Origin: Actinoplanes flavus
GTDB lineage: Bacteria > Actinomycetota > Actinomycetes > Mycobacteriales > Micromonosporaceae
Assembly (NCBI RefSeq): GCF_017592555.1
Contig: NZ_JAGFNS010000013.1
Coordinates: forward strand, 62,001 to 126,000
Direction of reading: 5' to 3'
Length of the DNA stretch: 64,000 nt
Below are positions 48,781-55,800 of the stretch, in pieces (positions within the stretch are counted from its first letter, which is position 1; every line of letters begins with the position of its first letter). A program made the translations under genes and the position numbers. The notes under the pieces were generated by a model. That model was not told the DNA's origin, did no database searches, and was given only the letters and a program-made list of their open reading frames with translations.

Positions 48781-49149
48781 GCCCACACCTGAGGTGGCCT
48801 GCGGAACATGCCACCGTCACGGCTGACCTGGACCTCTACGGTCAGGGCCGGGACGGGGCCGCTCAGAAACGCGGCAACTACCCCTCTGGTGCCAGTCCGA
48901 CAGGTATCGGCAGTAGATCCGTTACCCAGCGGGCGGCTGTCGCAAGCGCGGAAACTTGCTGATGTCAGCGTGCCTGTCCGCCGACACACAGTCAAGGGCT
49001 GTGCCGCGGGTCGGACGGCCGCGGTCATCCGCCCGGCGCACCGAGGGGGCCTCGACGCGCGGATGGCGAACTTTGACAGGCTTTGCCACTCGCTGCGAAG
49101 GCGGCTCGACGGCACACCGTTGAGCTGCCCGGACGGCTGGAGAAACAGC

Positions 49150-49182
49150 GATGGCGGGGACCCGGAACGGATCCCCGCCATC
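49150..49182 (-). terminator. Terminator after rplL
   Basis: A 15-bp stem (49150-49164 with 49168-49182, one G-T pair), 3-nt loop, followed by GCTGTTTCTCC on the minus strand. It separates rplJL from rpoBC, which has its own promoter. Confidence 0.8.
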
Positions 49183-49208
49183 GACCGATGACACTGTGGA
49201 GCGTTAGA

Positions 49209-49589
49209 TCACTTGAGGGTGACCTTGGCGCCCTCACCCTCGAGCTTGGCCTTGGCGGCCTCGGCCTTCTCCTTGTTGACACCCTCGAGGATCGCCTTCG
49301 GGGCACCCTCGACGGCGTCCTTGGCCTCCTTGAGGCCCAGGCCGGTCAGCTCACGCACGACCTTGATGACCTGGATCTTCTTGCCACCGTCCGACTCGAG
49401 GACGACGTCGAAGGAGTCCTTCTCGGCCTCGGCCTCGGCCGGGGCGGCACCCGGGGCGGCGGCAACGGCGACCGGAGCGGCAGCCTTGACGTCGAAGACG
49501 GTCTCGAACTCCTTCACGAACTCGGAGAGCTCGATGAGGGTCATCTCCTTGAAGGCCTCGAGCAGGTCTTCGGTGCTGATCTTCGCCAT
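49209..49589 (-). CDS. rplL: 50S ribosomal protein L7/L12
   Basis: A protein of 126 residues: helical dimerisation domain ([20 protein letters not shown]), an Ala/Pro/Glu hinge, and the C-terminal factor-binding domain ([40 protein letters not shown]). The ATG at 49589 is preferred to an upstream TTG. It forms the stalk with L10. Confidence 0.97.
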   Translation of the reverse strand: MAKISTEDLLEAFKEMTLIELSEFVKEFETVFDVKAAAPVAVAAAPGAAPAEAEAEKDSFDVVLESDGGKKIQVIKVVRELTGLGLKEAKDAVEGAPKAILEGVNKEKAEAAKAKLEGEGAKVTLK

Positions 49590-49640
49590 GTGAGGCAACC
49601 TTTCCTAAGTTTTCTGACGTTTAACGGTTCACGCGAGGCA

Positions 49641-50186
49641 TCAGGCCTCGGTGGAACCGGCCTGCTCGCGCTGCGCCCGCAGAGCCTCGACCGTGCGCAC
49701 CGTCTTGGTGAGGGGCGCCTGGAAGGTGGCAGCGGCCTTGCTCAGGTTGGCCTTCATGGCGCCGGCCAGCTTGGCCAGCAGAACCTCACGGGACTCGAGG
49801 TCAGCAAGCTTGTTGACCTCGTCCGCCGTGATGGCCTTGCCCTCGAAGACACCGCCCTTGATGACGAGAACGGGGTGGGCCTTGGCGAAGGCACGGAGGC
49901 CCTTGGCCGCCTCGACCACGTCACCGTTCACGAAGGCGAGCGCGGTAGGACCGGTGAACAGCGCGTCGAGGCCCTCGATACCCGCGTCAGCCGCGGCACG
50001 CTTCGCGAGCGTGTTCTTGGCGACGGCGTACTTGTTCTCGCCGCCCAGCGACCGCCGGAGCTCGGTGAGCTCCTTCACGGTGAGGCCGCGGTATTCGGTC
50101 AACACGGTGGCCGTCGAACCACGGAAGTGATCCGTGAGCTCGGAAACAGCCGAAGCCTTGTCGGCCCGGACCGGCTTGTCCGCCAT
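49641..50186 (-). CDS. rplJ: 50S ribosomal protein L10
   Basis: A 181-residue L10: [40 protein letters not shown] and the C-terminal helix carrying L12 dimers. The stalk base normally also includes L11, for which no gene is present here. The leader contains an L10-type attenuator. Confidence 0.97.
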   Translation of the reverse strand: MADKPVRADKASAVSELTDHFRGSTATVLTEYRGLTVKELTELRRSLGGENKYAVAKNTLAKRAAADAGIEGLDALFTGPTALAFVNGDVVEAAKGLRAFAKAHPVLVIKGGVFEGKAITADEVNKLADLESREVLLAKLAGAMKANLSKAAATFQAPLTKTVRTVEALRAQREQAGSTEA

Positions 50187-50400
50187 GTCCCTCCTCTCTC
50201 AGTGCTTCAGCCACTGGTCGAGAGGGTCCGTACAAAGCAAAACGCCCCGGCGCAGGGCACGGGGCGGACTCGAACACACGCTCACACGCGGTCGACGATC
50301 ACGAACCGTTCTCCCTACGCGGGTCGCCCGCTTTCAGCGGGACCTTCGGCCGCGGCGTCCGTCGAGACGACGGCTGCTACGGCGACCAGCGGTCTATGGG
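50187..50400 (-). promoter_or_regulatory. L10 (rplJ) leader with attenuator hairpin
   Basis: The leader of rplJ has the layout of the autoregulatory L10 leader: an upstream structured segment (about 50300-50400) and, at 50243-50266, a 7-bp GC hairpin followed by GTTTTGCTTTG on the minus strand, which would act as an intrinsic terminator when formed. L10-L12 binding to the upstream structure is known to control this operon in other bacteria. Confidence 0.65.
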
Positions 50401-50417
50401 TGGAACTTCGAGATGCA

Positions 50418-50447
50418 ACAGTACGCGGACCTGTCACGGAACACCAA
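50418..50447 (-). promoter_or_regulatory. Promoter of rplJL
   Basis: TTGGTG (50442-50447) and TACTGT (50418-50423), 18 bp apart on the minus strand, directly after the ABC permease gene. Confidence 0.5.
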
Positions 50448-50459
50448 ATCGGGGCGGGA

Positions 50460-51158
50460 CTACGAGCGTGCGCGGCGCAGGCCCGCATACCCGGCGAGGG
50501 CCACGGCGCACCACAGGACCGTCCAGACGACCAGGATCAGCAGGGTCGCGGCGTCCGGGGCGTGGTCCCCACCCAGCTTCCGGGCGGTGGCCATCACCGG
50601 CGGCACCAGCCACGGGGCGATCGAGCCGGTCAGGCCGAGCACGACGACCAGGATCGAGCCGCCCACCAGGACCAGGACACCGGGCAGGATCCGCCGGGTG
50701 ACCGCTCGGCCGGACAGGGCGCCCAGCGTCACGGCGGCGGCCAGCGACAGCAGGTGCGCCACGATCCCGAGCAGGATGCCGGTCTGCGTCGACGGCTCGG
50801 CGCTGTCCGGGCGCGGCGGCGCGATCCCGCCGACCACCCACGGGGCCAGCATCGTGAGGACGCACACCACCGCGGCGAGGAGCACGGCGGCGAGCAGGCC
50901 GCCGGCGCCCTCCCGGAACGGGCCGACGGCGAGGCGGGCCAGCCGGCGTTGAGCGTCCGGTTCGGTGTCCAGCAGCAGCTTGGTGATCCAGGCCAGGACC
51001 GGGAACAGGCAGACCGCCGAGTAGCCGTAGGCGTGCATGGCGAGCGACGGCCCGCCGCCGTACAGGATGGAGAGGATCACCAGCACGGTGATCAGGGGCG
51101 CCACAGCGCGGCCACCGCGCAGAAAACCGGCGAGGCGCATCCGGGTCAGTGCGATCAT
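50460..51158 (-). CDS. ABC transporter permease protein
   Basis: A 232-residue integral membrane protein with about six hydrophobic segments (for example APLITVLVILSILYGGG, GGLLAAVLLAAVVCVLTMLA, LVLVGGSILVVVLGLTGSIA, LLILVVWTVLWCAVALAGYA). No family motif is obvious, but the ATGA overlap with the ATPase gene makes it its membrane partner. Substrate unknown. Both genes are inserted between rplA and rplJ, outside the usual core order. Confidence 0.75.
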   Translation of the reverse strand: MIALTRMRLAGFLRGGRAVAPLITVLVILSILYGGGPSLAMHAYGYSAVCLFPVLAWITKLLLDTEPDAQRRLARLAVGPFREGAGGLLAAVLLAAVVCVLTMLAPWVVGGIAPPRPDSAEPSTQTGILLGIVAHLLSLAAAVTLGALSGRAVTRRILPGVLVLVGGSILVVVLGLTGSIAPWLVPPVMATARKLGGDHAPDAATLLILVVWTVLWCAVALAGYAGLRRARS

Positions 51159-52003
51159 CGCCCCTCGCTCTCGGTGCTTTCGATTCCGGGTACGCCCATC
51201 GCGCTCTGCCCCGGGAAGGGGCGCGTCTCGCGTACCCCCGCCGGGTCTCGCTCCCGGACCCCGAGGACACGGTGACCGGAGGCACGGAGCCGGTCCACCG
51301 TCGCGGCGGCCTCCTGGCGTCGCGCCACCACCTCGACCACCACCTCGTCGGCGCCGGTGTCCGGCTCGGGCTCGCCGGTGTGGTGCAGCCCGTGGCCGGT
51401 GACGGTCCAATGGATCGCGCCCGGCAGGTTGGCGATCTCGCCGCGGTGATCGCTGACCAGGACCGCGCCGCCGGCGGCGGTGACCTCCGCGACGAGTTCC
51501 GGGATGAGCTGACGGGACGGGGCGTCGAGACCCTCCCACGGCTCGTCCAGGACCAGCAGGCCCGGCGTGGTGAGCAGCGCCTGGGCCAGGCCGACCTTCT
51601 GCGCGGTGCCCTTGGAGAGGTCCGGCAGCGGGGTCTCGGCGTGCCCGGTCAGGCCGAGCCGTTCGAGCCACCGGTCGGCGCCGGCCGCGGGCAGGCCACG
51701 GATCTCGGCCATCGAGCGCAGGTAGCCGATCGTGGTGAACGGCTGGGCGGCCGGGAAGCGTTCGGGGACCCAGCCCACCACGGCCGGCCGGTCACGGATC
51801 ACGCCGCGGGACGGGCCGAGCACCCCCGCGGCGAGCTGGAGCAGGGTCGACTTGCCGGCGCCGTTGCGGCCGAGCACCACGATCGTCTGCCCGGGCTCCA
51901 CGGCGGCGTCGATGTCCTGGAGCGTCCAGTCGGCGCGTCGCGCGTACCGGAACCAGACTTTGTCGAAGCGCACGGCCGGAAGCCTGCCACAAAGCCCGCC
52001 CAC
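51155..52003 (-). CDS. ABC transporter ATP-binding protein
   Basis: Walker A LGRNGAGKST near residues 44-53, a diverged signature LSKGTAQKVGLAQAL, Walker B LLVLDEPWEGLD and the H-loop SDHRGEI are all present. The C-terminal 80 residues form an extra acidic/Arg-rich domain (DEVVVEVVARRQEAAATVDR). The start could be GTG 52003 or GTG 51973, the latter closer to the conserved VRFDKVWFRYARR. It is coupled to the permease gene; export or import is not decidable. Confidence 0.85.
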   Translation of the reverse strand: MGGLCGRLPAVRFDKVWFRYARRADWTLQDIDAAVEPGQTIVVLGRNGAGKSTLLQLAAGVLGPSRGVIRDRPAVVGWVPERFPAAQPFTTIGYLRSMAEIRGLPAAGADRWLERLGLTGHAETPLPDLSKGTAQKVGLAQALLTTPGLLVLDEPWEGLDAPSRQLIPELVAEVTAAGGAVLVSDHRGEIANLPGAIHWTVTGHGLHHTGEPEPDTGADEVVVEVVARRQEAAATVDRLRASGHRVLGVRERDPAGVRETRPFPGQSAMGVPGIESTESEGR

Positions 52004-52025
52004 GACGTAGGTCCGGAGGACGCGA

Positions 52026-52055
52026 AAATCCCCCGGGGACGTCCCCGGGGGATTT
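52026..52055 (-). terminator. Terminator after rplA
   Basis: A perfect 30-bp palindrome (AAATCCCCCGGGGAC and its complement) 15 bp past the rplA stop, followed by TTTTCGCG on the minus strand. A small part at the centre must be the loop. Confidence 0.8.
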
Positions 52056-52070
52056 CGAGAGATGCGACCG

Positions 52071-52790
52071 TCAGGCGGTGGCGTCCGAGCCGCGCAGGTT
52101 CTTCTGCACGTTCGGGTCGACCTGGATGCCGGGGCCCATCGTGGTGGTGATGGTGACCTTCTTCAGGTACTTGCCCTTGGCGGCCGACGGCTTCGAGCGC
52201 AGGACCTCGTCGAGGACCGCGCCGTAGTTGTCGATCAGCTGCTCCGGCGAGAAGGACGCCTTGCCGATGATCAGGTGCAGGTTGGAGTGCTTGTCCACCC
52301 GGAAGGTGATCTTGCCGCCCTTGATCTCGTTGACGGCCTTGGTGACGTCCATGGTCACGGTGCCGGTCTTCGGGTTCGGCATGAGGCCACGCGGGCCGAG
52401 GATCCGGGCGATCCGGCCGATCTTGGCCATCTGGTCCGGCGTCGCGATCGCGGCGTCGAAGTCCAGCCAGCCACCCTGGATCCGGGCGACGAGCTCGTCG
52501 GTGCCGACCTCGTCGGCGCCGGCCGCGACGGCCTCCTCGGCCTTCGCGCCCTGGGCGAACACGATGACGCGGGCGGTCTTACCGGTGCCGTGCGGCAGGT
52601 TGACGGTGCCGCGGACCATCTGGTCGGCCTTACGCGGGTCGACACCGAGGCGCATCGCGACCTCGACGGTGGCGTCGAACTTGGCGGAACCGGTCTCCTT
52701 GGCGAGGGCGACCGCGTCCTTCGGCTCGTAGAGCTTGTTGGCGTCGATCTTCTCGACGGCGGCGCGGTACGCCTTGCTGCGCTGTGCCAT
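52071..52790 (-). CDS. rplA: 50S ribosomal protein L1
   Basis: A 239-residue L1: [60 protein letters not shown] and the C-terminal [21 protein letters not shown]1 forms the mobile stalk and represses its own operon in E. coli. It directly follows nusG; the usual rplK in between is absent. Confidence 0.98.
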   Translation of the reverse strand: MAQRSKAYRAAVEKIDANKLYEPKDAVALAKETGSAKFDATVEVAMRLGVDPRKADQMVRGTVNLPHGTGKTARVIVFAQGAKAEEAVAAGADEVGTDELVARIQGGWLDFDAAIATPDQMAKIGRIARILGPRGLMPNPKTGTVTMDVTKAVNEIKGGKITFRVDKHSNLHLIIGKASFSPEQLIDNYGAVLDEVLRSKPSAAKGKYLKKVTITTTMGPGIQVDPNVQKNLRGSDATA

Positions 52791-52803
52791 TTCACTTACT
52801 CCT

Positions 52804-52843
52804 GTGGTTGATGGCGGGGCCGCTCGCTGACGGCCCCTCCCAC
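52804..52843 (-). promoter_or_regulatory. Candidate L1-binding leader hairpin
   Basis: On the minus strand GTGGGAGGGGCCG pairs with CGGCCCC and, after an asymmetric internal loop, CCAC, about 10 bases before the rplA ribosome-binding site (AGGAGT). The stem with asymmetric loop resembles L1-binding sites in other rplK-rplA leaders. Similarity is judged by eye only. Confidence 0.45.
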
Positions 52844-52866
52844 TGAAATCGCCGGTCGTCCGGCGA

Positions 52867-53577
52867 TCAGATCTTGGTGACCTGGTTGAAGTTCAGCTCG
52901 ACCGGGGTCTCCCGGCCGAAGATCGACACCAGGACCTTGAGCTTCTGCTGGTCGGCATTGATCTCGCTGATCGAGGCCGGCAGCGAGGCGAACGCGCCGT
53001 CGGTCACCGTGACCGAGTCGCCCACCTCGAAGTCGAGCACCTTGACCTCGGGCTTCGCCTTCTTCTCCTCGGCCTGGACAGCCGGGGCCAGCCACTTCAG
53101 CACCTCATCGAGGGAGAGCGGGGCCGGCCGGTCGACCCGGTCGGTGGCGCCCACGAAGCCAGTCACACCGGGCGTGTTGCGCACGCAGGAGTAGGACTCC
53201 GGGGTCAGGTCCATCCGGACCAGGATGTAGCCGGGGAAGACCTTGGCCTGCACCTGGTTGCGCTTGCCGTTCTTGACCTCGACCTCTTCGCGGGTCGGCA
53301 CCTCGACCTGGAAGATGAACTCCTCCATGTCGAGGCTCGTGATCCGGGTCTCGAGGTTGGTCTTGACCTTGTTCTCGTAGCCCGCGTAGGAGTGCACGAC
53401 ATACCAGTCGCCGGGGGCGTAGCGCAGCTTCTGCCGCAGCTCCTTGACCGGGTCGTAGTCCTCGTCAGCCTCGGGCGCCTGAGCCTCGACCGGCTCGGCG
53501 GCCTCGACCGGCTCCTCGGTCTCCAGCGACGACTGCTCGTCAGCAAACTGCGCGGTCTCGTCGTCGTACTCAGGCAC
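52867..53577 (-). CDS. nusG: Transcription termination/antitermination factor NusG
   Basis: A 236-residue NusG. Residues 1-50 are an acidic Glu/Ala extension usual in actinobacteria. The NGN domain follows ([52 protein letters not shown]) and then the KOW domain ([20 protein letters not shown]). GTG start at 53577. 44 bp after secE. Confidence 0.97.
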   Translation of the reverse strand: MPEYDDETAQFADEQSSLETEEPVEAAEPVEAQAPEADEDYDPVKELRQKLRYAPGDWYVVHSYAGYENKVKTNLETRITSLDMEEFIFQVEVPTREEVEVKNGKRNQVQAKVFPGYILVRMDLTPESYSCVRNTPGVTGFVGATDRVDRPAPLSLDEVLKWLAPAVQAEEKKAKPEVKVLDFEVGDSVTVTDGAFASLPASISEINADQQKLKVLVSIFGRETPVELNFNQVTKI

Positions 53578-53621
53578 GCTCGCTCACTTCCAAAAGTCTT
53601 CGGTTCGCGGATCGCCGGACG

Positions 53622-53996
53622 TCAGCCCAGCGCCCATAGCATCGCTTTACCGAACGCGTAGTCCAGGCCGGCCACGATGGCGGTCATGATCACCACGAAG
53701 ACGATCACGACACCGGTGTAGGTGAGCAGCTCTTTACGGGTCGGCCAGATGACCTTGCGAAGCTCGCTGACGACCTCGCGGAAGAAGCCACCCACCCGGC
53801 CGAAGAGACCCGAACGCCGGCCCGACTTCCTGGTCTTGGGGCTCTCCGAGTCACTCCGCTCGGCGACGGCGGTGCCACCGCCGGCGGTCACCAGCGCGTC
53901 ATCGGCGTTGTCGTCCGGAACATCGCCACCGGCGGCGGCGGCGAGCAGCTCGTCGTCGCCCGGGACGTCGTCACCGGGCCGGTCCTTCTCGGCCAC
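53622..53996 (-). CDS. secE: Preprotein translocase subunit SecE
   Basis: A 124-residue SecE. The first 65 residues are an acidic, disordered extension; the conserved part is FFREVVSELRKVIWPTRKEL followed by one membrane helix (YTGVVIVFVVIMTAIVAGLD). It clamps SecY. GTG start at 53996, 105 bp after tRNA-Trp, the common actinobacterial order. Confidence 0.95.
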   Translation of the reverse strand: MAEKDRPGDDVPGDDELLAAAAGGDVPDDNADDALVTAGGGTAVAERSDSESPKTRKSGRRSGLFGRVGGFFREVVSELRKVIWPTRKELLTYTGVVIVFVVIMTAIVAGLDYAFGKAMLWALG

Positions 53997-54101
53997 TTCG
54001 CCCTACTTCCGTCGTCGGTGGTCTTGAATCCTGTCAGCGCTCGACCGGACGCGGAATTTGTGCGGACCGCGCACCGGGCGGGCACGTCGAGGAGAAATGC
54101 G

Positions 54102-54174
<73 letters not shown>

Positions 54175-54217
54175 TTGCGGAGCTGCTGTCTTTCGACTCA
54201 CAGCCCCACGGCGCACC

Positions 54218-54247
54218 ACTGTACCGGTACGCCCGGCGTTACCCCAA
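54218..54247 (-). promoter_or_regulatory. Promoter of tRNA-Trp (and probably secE-nusG)
   Basis: TTGGGG (54242-54247) and TACAGT (54218-54223), 18 bp apart, about 40 bp upstream of the tRNA on the minus strand. Confidence 0.5.
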
Positions 54248-54253
54248 CCCGGG

Positions 54254-54649
54254 CTACCGCTTACTGATGAGCGCCTGTGCCAAGGACAGTACCTTGTCCC
54301 CGTTGCATGTCGCAGTCAGGCTCAGCCGAGTGTGCCCCTCATCGGTGACCTCCTTCACCGTGGCGGACACCACGACCTCGGTCCCCTCGTCGGTGTCGGG
54401 CACCGGGACGGGGCGGCTGAACCGCACGCTGAACTCGACCACCGCGTCCGGCGCGCCGGCCCACTCGGTGACGGCACGGCCCACCAGAGCCATCGTGAAC
54501 ATGCCGTGCGCGATGACGCCGGGCAGCCCGACGCCGGTGGCGACCCGGTCGCTCCAGTGGATCGGGTTGAAGTCGCCCGAGGCGCCCGCGTAGCGGACCA
54601 GATCGGCCCGGGTCACCCGGAAGGTCTTCGGCTCCAGTGCGTCGGCCAT
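54254..54649 (-). CDS. MaoC-like (R)-hydratase subunit (HadB-like)
   Basis: A 131-residue hot-dog fold protein with the hydratase-2 motif YAGASGDFNPIHWSDRVATG then GLPGVIAHGM, containing the catalytic Asp/His pair. It is the likely partner of the upstream gene, whose stop overlaps its ATG by one base. In mycobacteria the equivalent HadAB pair dehydrates 3-hydroxyacyl-ACP in FAS-II; whether this organism uses it so is not known. It lies next to tRNA-Trp, as in mycobacteria, where hadABC sits beside rpmG and secE. Confidence 0.88.
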   Translation of the reverse strand: MADALEPKTFRVTRADLVRYAGASGDFNPIHWSDRVATGVGLPGVIAHGMFTMALVGRAVTEWAGAPDAVVEFSVRFSRPVPVPDTDEGTEVVVSATVKEVTDEGHTRLSLTATCNGDKVLSLAQALISKR

Positions 54650-55104
54650 CAGTGCTCCTCACCGCGCTGGACCAACTTCGACCAGACGGTCACCACCGGC
54701 TCGCCGGCCTCGGTGGTCACCTCGGTCCGGGTGGTGATGAACTCGTGCCCGCCCCGGCTGGTGATCTCGTCCACCGAGTTGACGCAGACCAGGGCGTCGC
54801 CGGCGACCACCGGACGGGTGTAGGCGAACCGCTGGTCCCCGTGCACCACCCGGGTGTAGTCGAGGCCGAGGGCCGGATCGGCGATGACCTGGCGGCTGGC
54901 GGCCATGGTGATCGCGACCGGGAAGGTGGGCGGGGCCACCACGTCCGGGTAGCCGAGGGCGCGCGCCGCCGCGGGGTCGTGGTACGCCGCGTCGGTGGCG
55001 CCGATCGCCCGGGCGAACTCACGGATCTTCTCCCGACCGACCAGGTACGGCTCGGTGGGCGGCCAGCTACGGCCGACGAACGATTGGTCCAGAGGCATGC
55101 CCAC
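54649..55104 (-). CDS. MaoC N-terminal dehydratase subunit (HadA-like)
   Basis: A 151-residue FAS1-like dehydratase domain: REKIREFARAIGATDAAYHD, APPTFPVAITM and VVHGDQRFAYTRPVVAGDAL. It lacks the full catalytic DxNPxH motif and is expected to bind acyl chain while HadB supplies catalysis. GTG 55104 follows GGAGG by seven bases; ATG 55098 is also possible. No hadC gene is visible. Confidence 0.85.
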   Translation of the reverse strand: MGMPLDQSFVGRSWPPTEPYLVGREKIREFARAIGATDAAYHDPAAARALGYPDVVAPPTFPVAITMAASRQVIADPALGLDYTRVVHGDQRFAYTRPVVAGDALVCVNSVDEITSRGGHEFITTRTEVTTEAGEPVVTVWSKLVQRGEEH

Positions 55105-55175
55105 AAACTACCCTCCGGGGCCACCTCAGAAATAGCACTGCGAGTGCAGAAATATTGGAAGCGCTGCGGAAACAG

Positions 55176-55212
55176 CACTGCGCCGCCCGGAGTGACTCCG
55201 GGCGGCGCAGTG
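55176..55212 (-). terminator. Terminator after rpmG
   Basis: A 17-bp stem (55176-55192 with 55196-55212) and 3-nt loop, about 23 bp past the rpmG stop, followed by CTGTTTCC on the minus strand. Confidence 0.8.
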
Positions 55213-55235
55213 TGAAGATCAGATGTCGCGCGAGA

Positions 55236-55403
55236 TCAACGGGTCTCGCGGTGCAGGGTGTGCTTCCCGTCGCGCGGGCAGAACTTCTTCAGCTCGACGC
55301 GGTCCGGGTCGTTACGCCGGTTCTTCTTGGTGATGTAGTTCCGGTCCTTGCACTCCGTGCACGCCAGGGTGATCTTCGGACGGACGTCGGTCGCCTTGGC
55401 CAC
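55236..55403 (-). CDS. rpmG: 50S ribosomal protein L33
   Basis: A 55-residue L33 (GTG start) reading [40 protein letters not shown] and [14 protein letters not shown]. The first zinc pair (CTEC) is kept, but the second has only one cysteine (CPRD in place of CPRC), so zinc binding by four cysteines is not possible. Its position before hadAB is the usual one. Confidence 0.93.
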   Translation of the reverse strand: MAKATDVRPKITLACTECKDRNYITKKNRRNDPDRVELKKFCPRDGKHTLHRETR

Positions 55404-55509
55404 GGCGGGGTGCCTTCCTGCTAACGGATTTCTTACTGACGACGAACCAGCGTAGACGCTCGGTCAGCCGCTTCGCAAAGTGGGCCCCGGTTGAGGCACC
55501 ACAGAAGAG

Positions 55510-55582
55510 TAGCGATGGCCGGACTTGAACCGGCGACACAACGATTATGAGTCGTTTGCTCTACCGACTGAGCTACACCGCC
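55510..55582 (-). tRNA. tRNA-Met (anticodon CAT, elongator)
   Basis: A 73-nt cloverleaf: acceptor GGCGGTG/CATCGCT (two G-T pairs), D-arm TAGCTCAGTCGGTAGAGC, anticodon loop CTCATAA with CAT, T-arm CGGTTCAAGTCCG. The first pair G1-T72 and absence of the initiator's three G-C pairs (GGG/CCC) in the anticodon stem make it an elongator. Confidence 0.93.
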
Positions 55583-55632
55583 GAGCCAGGCTCATCAGTT
55601 CAGCGCCTGACGAGGCGGAACGAACCCGGTAG

Positions 55633-55705
55633 AGCCCCCTTACGGAATCGAACCGTAGACCTTCTCCTTACCATGGAGACGCTCTGCCGACTGAGCTAAG
55701 GGGGC
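55633..55705 (-). tRNA. tRNA-Thr (anticodon GGT)
   Basis: A 73-nt cloverleaf: acceptor GCCCCCT/AGGGGGC, D-arm TAGCTCAGTCGGCAGAGC, anticodon loop ATGGTAA with GGT, T-arm ACGGTTCGATTCCGT. It lies 50 bp upstream of tRNA-Met and is probably cotranscribed. Confidence 0.94.
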
Positions 55706-55740
55706 TTGCTGCTTGCGATCTCTCGCTCGCTGCAGGAGTA

Positions 55741-55770
55741 AGACTACACGGCCTGTCGGCGGGGGTGAAA
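55741..55770 (-). promoter_or_regulatory. Candidate promoter of the tRNA-Thr/tRNA-Met unit
   Basis: TAGTCT (55741-55746) on the minus strand is a good -10. A weak -35 (TTTCAC, 55765-55770) lies 18 bp upstream. The tRNA starts 36 bp further on. Confidence 0.45.
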
Positions 55771-55800
55771 TCAGTATCCCCTTTACCGGAAAACGCCTGG

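Larger units (their letters stand above)
48611..49208 (-). other. rplL-rpoB intergenic region
   Basis: About 600 bp without a gene. It contains the rplL terminator (49150-49182), a possible upstream promoter TTGACT on the minus strand near 48985-48990 with only a weak -10, and a clear promoter at 48752-48780 that gives a leader of roughly 140 nt before rpoB. Confidence 0.65.

Noticed and set aside
48611-49196. Small genes in the rplL-rpoB gap on either strand
   Set aside because: Frames of 88-144 codons lack domains and ribosome-binding sites and cover a terminator and promoters.
52791-53095. A 99-codon frame overlapping nusG as a remnant of rplK
   Set aside because: Its product has no L11 motif and is an out-of-frame reading of nusG.
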